This document shows, in pieces, positions 1-6,987 of a DNA stretch of 64,000 nt (its first letter is position 1; each line of letters begins with the position of its first letter). The DNA is from Lacihabitans sp. CCS-44. Its GTDB lineage: Bacteria > Bacteroidota > Bacteroidia > Cytophagales > Spirosomataceae. Below the pieces are notes generated by a model. That model did no database searches, was not told the DNA's origin, and saw nothing but the letters and a program-made list of their open reading frames with translations. The position numbers and the translations under genes were made by a program. The stretch is from contig NZ_RJUE01000053.1 of NCBI RefSeq assembly GCF_024343735.1, positions 124,001-188,000 on the forward strand, given 5' to 3'.

Positions 1-215
1 ATCATTCCACCCGTTTTGAAAGCCAACTTAAGCTCTGACTTTGACACCAAAACCCCCGAGGCGTTGATTTGATCCGTAAGATTTTTACTTTCCACAGTTG
101 CCACCTCTATGGTTTGCAATTGCGTATCAACAGCTACTTTTTCTTTCTTTTCATTGCTCTTGCAAGAAAACAATAAGCCACTGATTGTTAATGTAATAAA
201 AAATAATTTTTTCAT
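1..215 (-). CDS. Membrane-fusion (RND efflux adaptor) lipoprotein, 5' end only
   Basis: Only the first 71 codons are in the window and the gene runs off the left edge. The product starts MKKLFFITLTISGLLFSC, a signal peptide ending in a lipobox with the lipidated cysteine at residue 18. A short charged linker follows, then a beta-strand segment ending in KLAFKTGG, which resembles the start of the barrel-sandwich hybrid domain of HlyD/AcrA-type adaptors. It follows a TolC-type gene on the same strand (96 nt apart), the usual order in Bacteroidota RND operons, so the inner-membrane RND pump is probably the next gene outside the window. The family call rests on the N-terminus and context. Confidence 0.7.
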   Translation of the reverse strand, partial: MKKLFFITLTISGLLFSCKSNEKKEKVAVDTQLQTIEVATVESKNLTDQINASGVLVSKSELKLAFKTGGM

Positions 216-311
216 ATTTTTTGGAAATTTTTCTGCCTCAAATATTTTTTGTTTTTATTAAAACTTAATCCATTGTGAAAATACGCACCTCATAATTCTA
301 CTAATCCCCAC

Positions 312-1658
312 TCAGATTCCGCTTACTTTTTTCAAATCCGCATATTTTACCCATATATCATACTTAATTAACGATTCGGTGAGTTGGGCAATCAACAAAT
401 CATTTTGTGCTTTAGAGACTTCCATAAAAATAGCATTCCCGTTTTTGTACCTACTACTTACCAAATCGAATATCTTTTGCGTTTTCTCTATTCCTCCTTT
501 TGCTGAAGTCAGGTTAGAAATACTCGCCTGCAACTCTTTGTATTTTTGCACCACCTGCAGCTGCATTTGGCTTTTTACTTCTTCTAATTTTACATTCAAT
601 ATTTCTGTCGAAATCTTGGTTTGTTCTATTTTGTGCTTTTTCTCATAACCGTGAAACAAATCCCAAGTCAAGCCCAACTGAGCCACCAAATATGCCTGAT
701 TAGAAAAACTATAACCAAAGCCTTGAAAACCGGTATTGGCTCCAATAAAAACCTGGGGTAATTTGGCGTTTTTTTCTTGAAGGTTGAGCAACGATTGGTT
801 TATTCTTTTTCCACTATTGATTTGGTCAAATTCTGGACGGTTTGAAAATGAAGCTTGCGAGTAAAATCCTAGATCACTGACGATAGGCAAACTTTGGATT
901 AAACTTGTATCTGCCAAAATGGGTTCTTCTAACGATCTATTTATCAAGAAATTAAAATACGCCTTGGCCAAATCATTGTTCTTTTTTGCTTCGATGATTT
1001 GTTGCTCCAGTTTCTCTAATTCATACTCCGAAGTCAACACTACATCTTTCAAAATCACATGATTGGCCAGCAACTTTTGGTTCAAAACATTCAAATCCTG
1101 CAAAACAGATTTCGAATTCCCGTAAATCTTTATTGCCTCCAACGACTGCAAATATTGATAATACGCATGCTCAATGTTGTGCCTGAGTTCATATTCTAAA
1201 AACCGTTTTTTAGCGTATTCTGACTGCAAAATTTCCTTTTGCAGAGCAATGTTGTTTTTTATGTCTGGGTTAAAAATCGGGTATTGAACGGCAAATTTGG
1301 TGTCGTGAAAATTATTCGGAGCCAACTGCTGATTGACGTTTTCGACCTGTGGAAAATTGTTGGTATTGGTGAGTTTGTTTAAAGTCGAATACACGGGATT
1401 GAGCAAGTCACCTATCGGAAATTCTAGTCTACGACCACCCGCTGCCAATGAATAAGTAGGCGAAAAACTTATCTTTGGAAAAAGATTAGATTTAGCAATA
1501 TCAATACTTTTCAGAGCTTTTTGTAGCTCCAAATTCTCTTGTTTCAACGAAAGATTACTCTCCAAACCTTGGTTGATGTAGGTTTGTAAAATGTTCGATT
1601 GGGCATCTACTTTCTGCCCAAAAAAGCTCAACATTAAGATGAGATATAGTTTTTTCAT
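312..1658 (-). CDS. TolC family outer membrane efflux protein
   Basis: 448 aa with a 20-residue signal peptide (cleavage after VDA-Q). The rest is the duplicated, largely helical OEP fold with long heptad-like stretches around residues 40-60, 140-240 and 340-440, the usual size and plan of a TolC/OprM trimer subunit. These proteins form the outer-membrane channel and periplasmic tunnel of tripartite pumps. It starts 5 nt after the thioesterase stop and lies upstream of the adaptor gene at 1-215, so it is probably the exit duct for the RND pump of this operon. No lipobox is present. Expression is probably under the TetR gene at 3452-4066. Confidence 0.9.
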   Translation of the reverse strand: MKKLYLILMLSFFGQKVDAQSNILQTYINQGLESNLSLKQENLELQKALKSIDIAKSNLFPKISFSPTYSLAAGGRRLEFPIGDLLNPVYSTLNKLTNTNNFPQVENVNQQLAPNNFHDTKFAVQYPIFNPDIKNNIALQKEILQSEYAKKRFLEYELRHNIEHAYYQYLQSLEAIKIYGNSKSVLQDLNVLNQKLLANHVILKDVVLTSEYELEKLEQQIIEAKKNNDLAKAYFNFLINRSLEEPILADTSLIQSLPIVSDLGFYSQASFSNRPEFDQINSGKRINQSLLNLQEKNAKLPQVFIGANTGFQGFGYSFSNQAYLVAQLGLTWDLFHGYEKKHKIEQTKISTEILNVKLEEVKSQMQLQVVQKYKELQASISNLTSAKGGIEKTQKIFDLVSSRYKNGNAIFMEVSKAQNDLLIAQLTESLIKYDIWVKYADLKKVSGI

Positions 1659-1663
1659 GCTCT

Positions 1664-2074
1664 CTATCGATTTGTAAGTGCTAGGTTGGAAGCCGCCTTG
1701 GCCATCAATTTGCCTTCTTCATTATATACTTTGCACTCCGCGTGAGCCATAGTCCGGCCATCTCTGATTACTTCTGATATTACGGTGAGTTTTTCGCCTA
1801 ACTTTCCCGGTCTTAAAAAATCGATATTAAGATTTATAGCCACGTAAAACCCGGTGTTACCCAAAGTAAATGTGGTCATTCCTATCACCTCATCTATCAC
1901 TCCAGCTATGACTCCGCCGTGCATAATTCCAACTGGATTGGTAAATTCCTCTCTCACAACTAGCTCTACGGTCATACTGCCTTTTTGAACAGCCACGAGT
2001 TTGCCATTCAGCCACCTTCCAAACGGCGACGGACTTACCTCTTTTGCTTCTTTTCCTATGAAATCTTTAAACAT
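1664..2074 (-). CDS. PaaI family hotdog-fold thioesterase
   Basis: 136 aa, the normal length for a single hotdog domain. The motif GIMHGGVIAGVIDE (about residues 48-61) carries the HGG signature and a downstream acidic residue used by PaaI-type acyl-CoA thioesterases. The C-terminal strand set ends HAECKVYNEEGKL, also typical. It hydrolyses acyl- or aryl-CoA thioesters in the cytosol, and the substrate cannot be told from sequence. It sits 9 nt after DUF4260 and 5 nt before the TolC gene, so it is co-transcribed with an efflux operon. A role in detoxifying or recycling a CoA-linked aromatic is an inference from that context. Confidence 0.85.
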   Translation of the reverse strand: MFKDFIGKEAKEVSPSPFGRWLNGKLVAVQKGSMTVELVVREEFTNPVGIMHGGVIAGVIDEVIGMTTFTLGNTGFYVAINLNIDFLRPGKLGEKLTVISEVIRDGRTMAHAECKVYNEEGKLMAKAASNLALTNR

Positions 2075-2083
2075 ACTTTATTT

Positions 2084-2437
2084 TTAGTTTTTTCCGATGA
2101 TACCTAAATGTGTATTTTTAAATCCTGATTCGTGTTTTAAGCCGTAGCCAAACATTCTGTCCATAGCTGAGTGCGAAAGCAAGATAGCCCCAGCCAAGCT
2201 CATTTCATTCTTGCCCAAAGCATAACCAAATATGATACAGAGAATTGCAACTCCTTTGTGGTGGGCTAAATTATACAACCAAGCACCTATTTTGGGGTTT
2301 ATCAAATAGCCAATCATCGATAAATCAGGCACTAGCAAAAGTGCTGGAAACCACCACCATTCATAACTGAGCAATCCAAAAAAGAATATTCCGAAAAGGA
2401 ATTCAGCAAAATCTTCAAGTTTTAATAGGGTCTTCAT
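2084..2437 (-). CDS. DUF4260 membrane protein
   Basis: 117 aa with three to four hydrophobic segments. Features of the DUF4260 family are the aromatic run YEWWWFPALLLVPDLS near residues 25-40, a conserved NLAHHKG, and SHSAMDRMFGYGLKH near the C-terminus. Function is not known for the family. The conserved histidines and the aspartate inside membrane segments are compatible with metal or small-ligand binding, but that is speculation. It is tightly packed between the quinone reductase (3 nt) and the PaaI thioesterase (9 nt) and so belongs to the TetR-led operon. Confidence 0.85.
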   Translation of the reverse strand: MKTLLKLEDFAEFLFGIFFFGLLSYEWWWFPALLLVPDLSMIGYLINPKIGAWLYNLAHHKGVAILCIIFGYALGKNEMSLAGAILLSHSAMDRMFGYGLKHESGFKNTHLGIIGKN

Positions 2438-2440
2438 TTT

Positions 2441-3019
2441 TTAAATTTGTTTTGAACCAAGGGTATTTACTTTTTCTAAATGTTTTTTTCTGAATTCGTC
2501 AGTTGAAAACCTTATTGGGCCAATCGATGTGATTTTTACTGGTTTTATTCCACAAAATTCTAAAATCATTTTTTTCATAGCTTTGTGTGCGGGTTCGCCA
2601 TAAATAAGCCAATGATACCAGGGTGGCTGATCCATGGTGGTTATTACTCTGGCTGATTTTCCAGTCAGATATTTATCCCACCAAACTGAGTTTTCTCTTT
2701 TCTGAAAAGCAAACCCCGGAAGAAATGTCCTATCGAAAAAGCCTTTCAGAAGTGCTGGCATACCACCCCACCAAAGTGGGTAAATAATAACCAGATGATC
2801 GGCCCACTTTATTTTCTGCTGGGCTGCCAAAAGGTCGGGCTCTAGCTCTGTGCGTTTTCTGTATCCAAAATTTAAATTGGGATTGAAACTCATCTCACTT
2901 ACTACAATTTCTTGCACTTCAGCACCCTCACTTATGGCTCCCATTTTGTAGGAATTTCCCAAAGCCCTACAATAACTCTCTTCGTCTGGATGACCCTGGA
3001 TGATTAGTATTTTTTTCAT
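2441..3019 (-). CDS. NAD(P)H-dependent flavodoxin-fold quinone oxidoreductase
   Basis: 192 aa from the ATG at 3019. An in-frame start further upstream would add residues that belong to the preceding gene region, so MKKILIIQGHP is preferred. The flavodoxin_2 fold is clear: the first strand and phosphate loop (IIQGHPDEESYC), and YPLWWGGMPALLKGFFDR near residues 85-102, the FMN/FAD-contact loop of NQO1/KefF/MdaB-type enzymes. Such enzymes reduce quinones by two electrons and protect against quinone and electrophile stress. Its ATG overlaps the upstream stop codon by one base (TAATG), implying translational coupling with DUF3995. Confidence 0.9.
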   Translation of the reverse strand: MKKILIIQGHPDEESYCRALGNSYKMGAISEGAEVQEIVVSEMSFNPNLNFGYRKRTELEPDLLAAQQKIKWADHLVIIYPLWWGGMPALLKGFFDRTFLPGFAFQKRENSVWWDKYLTGKSARVITTMDQPPWYHWLIYGEPAHKAMKKMILEFCGIKPVKITSIGPIRFSTDEFRKKHLEKVNTLGSKQI

Positions 3020-3447
3020 TAAATATAAATGGCTATCAAGAGTGTAATGGCCACAAAAGCACAAAGTGGCGTAAAATATTTAGTATCGTTTATGGCAAAA
3101 TCTGTATTTTTTATTTTCTTAAAAAATCCCACATATTTAAAATCCCCCATTGCTCTGATTGCAAATATTGCCACTAAGATGAGTAATAGACGTGATAAAT
3201 ACTGGCCCACAATCTCAAAATCAAACCACCCTGCTGCTTGGGCAAATATTAGACTTATTATCAGAAATGGAATGGCCACTGCCACTGTAGCTATTGGTGA
3301 AGGTGTAAATACCCGTTTCTCAGAATTCATTTGTGGTAAAACCGCATTTGCTCCCCATTTACCCCCAAATGCCCAATAAAAATGTATAGCAGCCACAAAA
3401 AAGAGAATAATAGCATTTAAAGCGAAAAGTATCTGATTGATATTCAT
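3019..3447 (-). CDS. DUF3995 membrane protein
   Basis: 142 aa from the ATG at 3447, which follows the TetR stop by 4 nt. A further in-frame ATG at 3474 would overlap the TetR gene and add nine polar residues. Four hydrophobic helices are visible (about residues 4-22, 45-68, 75-93 and 122-140). The motif FYWAFGGKWGANAVLPQ is characteristic of DUF3995, whose function is unknown. The family is often found beside regulators and small detoxification enzymes. Its coupling with the quinone reductase suggests a shared stress response. Confidence 0.82.
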   Translation of the reverse strand: MNINQILFALNAIILFFVAAIHFYWAFGGKWGANAVLPQMNSEKRVFTPSPIATVAVAIPFLIISLIFAQAAGWFDFEIVGQYLSRLLLILVAIFAIRAMGDFKYVGFFKKIKNTDFAINDTKYFTPLCAFVAITLLIAIYI

Positions 3448-3451
3448 GTCA

Positions 3452-4066
3452 TTATAATTTTCTGAGTGACTCAATCATTACTTCCAAGGCTCTTTGTAAT
3501 CTCGGAATACGCTCTTCTTCGGGAAACATCGACATGCGTCTTCTGAGATGTAAACTCGCAAAGCCATGCACATTAGCCCAAATCATCATTGCCAAATCAT
3601 CTGAATCTTGCCCTTTAAAATAACCCTGGGTTTTGCATGCTTCTATAATTGCTATGAGCATATTGAGAGCAGTGTGGCCATCTTCCCACACATCACACCT
3701 ACATTCTAGTGCTTCTATCGGGGCTGTCATGAGAAACATCAATTCATACAACTCTGGATTTTCTATAGCAAATTTTAAATACTCATGCCCCATAGCAATT
3801 AGCTGCTCAAAAGGATCAACAATAGGTGCTACCACCATAAACTTGGCTATCAAACCCTGAAAAGCCTCTTGGTGCAATGCAAACAGCAGCTCGTTTTTAT
3901 CCTTAAAATATAGATAAATTGTACCAGGACTGTATTCTATTTCCTCGGCAATATTTCGGATGGAAGTTTTCTCAAAACCATGATCAAGAAACAACTTTTT
4001 AGCTGCCTCCAATATCTTGGTTTTCATCTCTTCTTTTTCTCGCTCTTTTCTATCTGCTACACCCAT
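3452..4066 (-). CDS. TetR/AcrR family transcriptional regulator (efflux/quinone operon)
   Basis: 204 aa. The N-terminal TetR helix-turn-helix covers about residues 16-62 (ILEAAKKLFLDHGF, then SIRNIAEEIEYSPGTIYLYF), which matches the family consensus closely. The C-terminal ligand-binding half is helical and contains CRCDVWEDG, a possible thiol sensor near residue 120. It is the first gene of the operon running down to the efflux genes, so autoregulation with the whole operon as regulon is likely. An inverted repeat (4104-4124) lies 38 nt upstream of the start. Inducer unknown. Confidence 0.93.
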   Translation of the reverse strand: MGVADRKEREKEEMKTKILEAAKKLFLDHGFEKTSIRNIAEEIEYSPGTIYLYFKDKNELLFALHQEAFQGLIAKFMVVAPIVDPFEQLIAMGHEYLKFAIENPELYELMFLMTAPIEALECRCDVWEDGHTALNMLIAIIEACKTQGYFKGQDSDDLAMMIWANVHGFASLHLRRRMSMFPEEERIPRLQRALEVMIESLRKL

Positions 4067-4103
4067 TATTTTTAAACAATAGTATTTTTACTTAACACCA
4101 CAA

Positions 4104-4124
4104 ACTAAATGAACACTGTTTAGT
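4104..4124. promoter_or_regulatory. Candidate TetR operator upstream of efflux operon
   Basis: Perfect 6-bp arms ACTAAA and TTTAGT separated by 9 bp, containing an overlapping near-palindrome TGAACA-C-TGTTTA (4110-4122). It lies between the TetR gene start (4066) and the divergent nuclease promoter, where autorepressor sites of this family usually sit. Binding is inferred. Confidence 0.5.
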
Positions 4125-4182
4125 ATTCCAAATTATTTCCAAAAAAATTATTAAAAGGTGGAAAAACCGGATAAATGGTTTT

Positions 4183-4190
4183 TAGCTTTG
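4183..4190 (+). promoter_or_regulatory. Bacteroidota -7 element for the nuclease gene
   Basis: TAGCTTTG matches TANNTTTG exactly, 22 nt before the ATG at 4213. No clear -33 TTG is seen. It supports the ATG at 4213 over the GTG at 4204. Confidence 0.5.
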
Positions 4191-4212
4191 TAGCTACAAA
4201 AACGTGCCAAAA

Positions 4213-4659
4213 ATGACATTTAGCCTTTCCTTATTTATTAAGGTCTTTCTTATTTTTCAAACCCTAAGCTCTGATGTTGTGGGTGTAATGGATGGAGACA
4301 CCATTGAACTAAGGATGGTTTCGAGTGATCCGAGATCTAAAACAAGGGTTGGTAAAAATCTAAGAATAAGGCTTGCACATGTAGATTGTCCAGAGCGAGG
4401 AATGCCGTTTTATCAAAATGCTAAGCGGTTTACTTCAGAAAAATGTTACAGAAAAACTGTAAAGATTGTCCATAACAACGAATATGACAGGTATGGACGA
4501 TTGGTTGGTGAAGTCATTTTGCCTAACGGAACAAATCTCAATCAAGAGTTAGTGAAAGCCGGAATGGCCCTTCACTACAAGAAATACTCAAGCTCGTGGG
4601 GGTATGCCCAACTCGAAATTCAGGCTAGGGTTAAGAAAGTGGGTATTTGGGGTATATAA
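4213..4659 (+). CDS. Secreted staphylococcal-nuclease-like thermonuclease
   Basis: 148 aa: a short hydrophobic signal segment followed by a complete SNase OB-fold. Catalytic elements are present: VMDGDTIEL (Ca-binding aspartate), RIRLAHVDCPE (Arg35/Asp40/Glu43 equivalents of S. aureus nuclease), and YDRYGRLVGEV (Arg87 equivalent). The C-terminus ends NQELVKAGMALHY...ARVKKVGIWG, the standard closing motif. It probably degrades extracellular or periplasmic DNA/RNA with Ca2+. The gene is monocistronic and converges on the lipoprotein gene with a 5-nt gap, leaving no room for a separate terminator. Confidence 0.9.
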   Translation: MTFSLSLFIKVFLIFQTLSSDVVGVMDGDTIELRMVSSDPRSKTRVGKNLRIRLAHVDCPERGMPFYQNAKRFTSEKCYRKTVKIVHNNEYDRYGRLVGEVILPNGTNLNQELVKAGMALHYKKYSSSWGYAQLEIQARVKKVGIWGI

Positions 4660-4664
4660 AAAGG

Positions 4665-5135
4665 TTATTTTCTTACAAAAAGCAAATACTCGTTGTTGTT
4701 CGAACCCAAAATAAGTTCATCATAATCATGCCCACTAGAATTTGTAGAAAGGACAAAATTGTTTGCTTCGATAAACATCGATTGGAATTTAGAATCCGCC
4801 TCGGTTTCATAAGGCTTGTTCAATATTTGTAAATTTAAGTTTTCGAAGGTTCCCGAAATAGAATCATTTTCAGACTTTTCAACACTTGTTGAATATTCTC
4901 CCCTTCCTATCAATAGATTAATTTTTGCTGTATATGATTTCTCATCATTAAATGTGAGTTGATATAAACTTTTTTCATAATCAAAATCTGAACAAACATA
5001 ACACTTATAATCAGTCGTATGACTAAAAGTACCCACATAACGCCATTCCCCTGCCAAGCTTTCTTCGGCATTCATCTCTGGTTCATCGCATTGAAATAAT
5101 CCAAAAAACAAGAAAGCAATCAGTATTTTGTACAT
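4665..5135 (-). CDS. Hypothetical lipoprotein
   Basis: 156 aa. The N-terminus MYKILIAFLFFGLFQC is a short hydrophobic segment ending in cysteine 16, probably a lipoprotein signal although the -1 position is Gln rather than a small residue. The mature part is acidic and beta-rich (GEWRYVGTFSHTT, QLTFNDEKSYTAKINL, SISGTFENLNLQ), as in lipocalin-like or DUF-type small Bacteroidota lipoproteins. I do not recognise a specific family. It is flanked by a convergent nuclease gene and a 280-nt gap in which nothing convincing is seen (only AT-rich sequence and one unsupported 35-codon frame). Confidence 0.65.
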   Translation of the reverse strand: MYKILIAFLFFGLFQCDEPEMNAEESLAGEWRYVGTFSHTTDYKCYVCSDFDYEKSLYQLTFNDEKSYTAKINLLIGRGEYSTSVEKSENDSISGTFENLNLQILNKPYETEADSKFQSMFIEANNFVLSTNSSGHDYDELILGSNNNEYLLFVRK

Positions 5136-5415
5136 TTTTTAGATAGAATAGATTTTGTTTGAATCAATATTTCTAAAACGAAAAACTTCAAAATTTTGGT
5201 ATGATAACTAACCATTTTGAAACTTTTAACCAAATGATAGTAAAAATTCAGATTTACGAAGTGCTTTATTCTTATCCAATATTGTTTCTGGCCAATTGTT
5301 CAATGACAAGATTTCACTTTATCACAAAAGGTTGGAAATGAGAAGAGTTCGAGAAAGACTTTGAAGTATGTTAAAATATTAAACCATTTTTTTAACTAAA
5401 AAACATGGATACCGA

Positions 5416-6063
5416 TTACTTGATGCCTCTCAAAACATCCATCAAATCTTGTGGACCTTTGCTAAAATAATCATTGAAGAAAAATATCATACCTGCAACA
5501 AGCAGCCCAAAAGCCAAAAGAACCAATACTTGTTTACCAGTTGTTTTCTGAATCTCTTGTCTGTCTTTTAGTTCGCAAACTTCTCCTGGGCAATACTGCA
5601 CCGTGTCTTTATTGAACAAGCCGTAAACTTTGCAACCTATACAAATGCCAAAAGCCACCTCAAAAAACATCAGAATCATACAAATTAGGCAAGAAATACC
5701 GTTGGCTGGCCCGTATGCATTAAAAATAATCATGTGAATAAACATAGCGGTGGATAACGTGAGACCAATAATCCAGGCAAACTTCTTTTGTGCAGCTCCA
5801 ACATATTGAGGCGTCTGGTTTCTAACCATAAACCGGGCAATAATGAGTGAAGGAGAATACTTAGGATTTATAAAAACCCTAATGGCCATGTCGAGCATAA
5901 ATACCGTGATGAAGTACTTGATCAGTAGAAAATCAGCCTCAAACATGATTAGCATGAAAGATATTAACATAAAGAGGAACAAAATACCTGCTGCTCCCCT
6001 AATTTCTCTCTCATTTAAAACAGGAATATTGTACCCATCAACTGACTCTCCAAATTGTTTCAT
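5416..6063 (-). CDS. DUF4395 membrane protein
   Basis: 215 aa with four or more hydrophobic helices. DUF4395 hallmarks are VNERE-like PVLNEREIRGAAG near residue 15, the loop RVFINPKYSPSLIIARFMVRNQTPQYVGAAQKKFAW, and a cysteine cluster ISCLICM...GICIGCKVYGLF followed by YCPGEVC. The conserved cysteines suggest metal or redox chemistry in or near the membrane, and DUF4395 proteins are often linked to thiol or sulfur metabolism. Function is unknown. It stands alone between the lipoprotein and the second TetR gene. Confidence 0.85.
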   Translation of the reverse strand: MKQFGESVDGYNIPVLNEREIRGAAGILFLFMLISFMLIMFEADFLLIKYFITVFMLDMAIRVFINPKYSPSLIIARFMVRNQTPQYVGAAQKKFAWIIGLTLSTAMFIHMIIFNAYGPANGISCLICMILMFFEVAFGICIGCKVYGLFNKDTVQYCPGEVCELKDRQEIQKTTGKQVLVLLAFGLLVAGMIFFFNDYFSKGPQDLMDVLRGIK

Positions 6064-6184
6064 AATAGCTTTTGTTTTTTTGTTCTCAAAAAAAGCTAAT
6101 TATCAATAACTTAATCCTAGAATTTTTACCAATGGTTGTTTTTCTATTTGAAAATATGAATGGAAAAAATCAAATTAAAAAAAA

Positions 6185-6862
6185 CTACTGATTGCCTAAG
6201 GCTCCAAAAACCAAGCTCTCTAAAAACTCCTCAAGGACTTTTGGGTCTTTACTATCGGAAAAATCACACAATCTGGGCAAATGATGCATAAAAAAATACT
6301 GAAAATGAGACGCTTCAACTAAGGTACTTGCAAGCGAATTGGCAAATTTATATTCAGGGTTATACTCTTTGAAAACAGATGCTATCAATTCACAAAGCTC
6401 TTTGTAAGGAACAAACACCTGGTGTTTATTCAAATTATCTACGTCTTTCGACAAAAAAGCTTTGCTTCCATCTGTAATAGCAATATAATAAAGTGCCTTT
6501 TGATCGATATCTGTGGAGTACGTCATGGAGTTGTCTTCCCAAACCAAAAGGTCAATAATTGTCCTGATTTTTTCCTCTGGGCTTTTCAAATTATTGATAT
6601 TGAACAAAACTTGGTATCTAATAAACGCCCAATAATAATCTATCAAATAGATAAGGAGCTTATGTTTGTTTTCAAAATATCGGTAAACAGTGGCTTCTGT
6701 GGTGGGGATTTCCAAAGCCAATTTTTTAAAATTAAACTGCTCATAACCAATCTCTGAAATCAGTTTTATTGATTTCCGTATAATACTTTTCCCTATTTCT
6801 GTTCCGTCAGGGTCGCGAAGGAACAGCGAATTGTTGAGTTTAATCTTAAATTCTATTTGCAT
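6185..6862 (-). CDS. TetR family regulator of the type I secretion operon
   Basis: 225 aa. A TetR DNA-binding domain covers about residues 22-70 (SIIRKSIKLISEIGY, then FKKLALEIPTTEATVYRYFENKHKLLIYLIDYYW), preceded by a longer than usual N-terminal arm. The C-terminal domain is helical with no recognised ligand motif. It diverges from the ABC exporter/HlyD/TolC operon. The 125-nt region between the starts holds a promoter for each side and a perfect 19-bp palindrome, so repression of both units is the simple reading. Ligand unknown. Confidence 0.9.
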   Translation of the reverse strand: MQIEFKIKLNNSLFLRDPDGTEIGKSIIRKSIKLISEIGYEQFNFKKLALEIPTTEATVYRYFENKHKLLIYLIDYYWAFIRYQVLFNINNLKSPEEKIRTIIDLLVWEDNSMTYSTDIDQKALYYIAITDGSKAFLSKDVDNLNKHQVFVPYKELCELIASVFKEYNPEYKFANSLASTLVEASHFQYFFMHHLPRLCDFSDSKDPKVLEEFLESLVFGALGNQ

Positions 6863-6879
6863 CTCATAACTTTATAGAA

Positions 6880-6911
6880 CAAAAGTAAATAGTATTTGTC
6901 ACACAAACAAA
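6880..6911 (-). promoter_or_regulatory. Promoter of the second TetR gene
   Basis: On the minus strand TTTG (6911-6908), a 20-nt spacer and TACTTTTG (6887-6880) fit the Bacteroidota -33/-7 consensus. The start codon is 17 nt downstream. Confidence 0.65.
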
Positions 6912-6927
6912 AGTATTTTAGTTTTTT

Positions 6928-6946
6928 ATAATAGTATTACTATTAT
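6928..6946. promoter_or_regulatory. Perfect palindromic operator between TetR and the exporter
   Basis: Arms ATAATAGT and ACTATTAT with a 3-nt centre form an exact 19-bp dyad. It sits about 16 nt upstream of the exporter -7 element, so bound protein would block that promoter. Further AGTATTT half-sites occur at 6891, 6912 and 6954. Confidence 0.65.
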
Positions 6947-6961
6947 TATAAAAAGTATTTG

Positions 6962-6969
6962 TATATTTG
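6962..6969 (+). promoter_or_regulatory. -7 element of the exporter operon
   Basis: TATATTTG matches TANNTTTG and lies 18 nt before the ATG at 6988. It places transcription start near 6976, which excludes the TTG at 6967 as a start codon. Confidence 0.6.
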
Positions 6970-6987
6970 CAGAAAAATGTTTTTTAC

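Noticed and set aside
4647-4832. Short plus-strand open frame overlapping the nuclease gene end
   Set aside because: No conserved features, and it overlaps the C-terminal part of the lipoprotein gene on the other strand.
5236-5343. 35-codon plus-strand frame in the gap before DUF4395
   Set aside because: No promoter, no conserved features, ordinary base composition.
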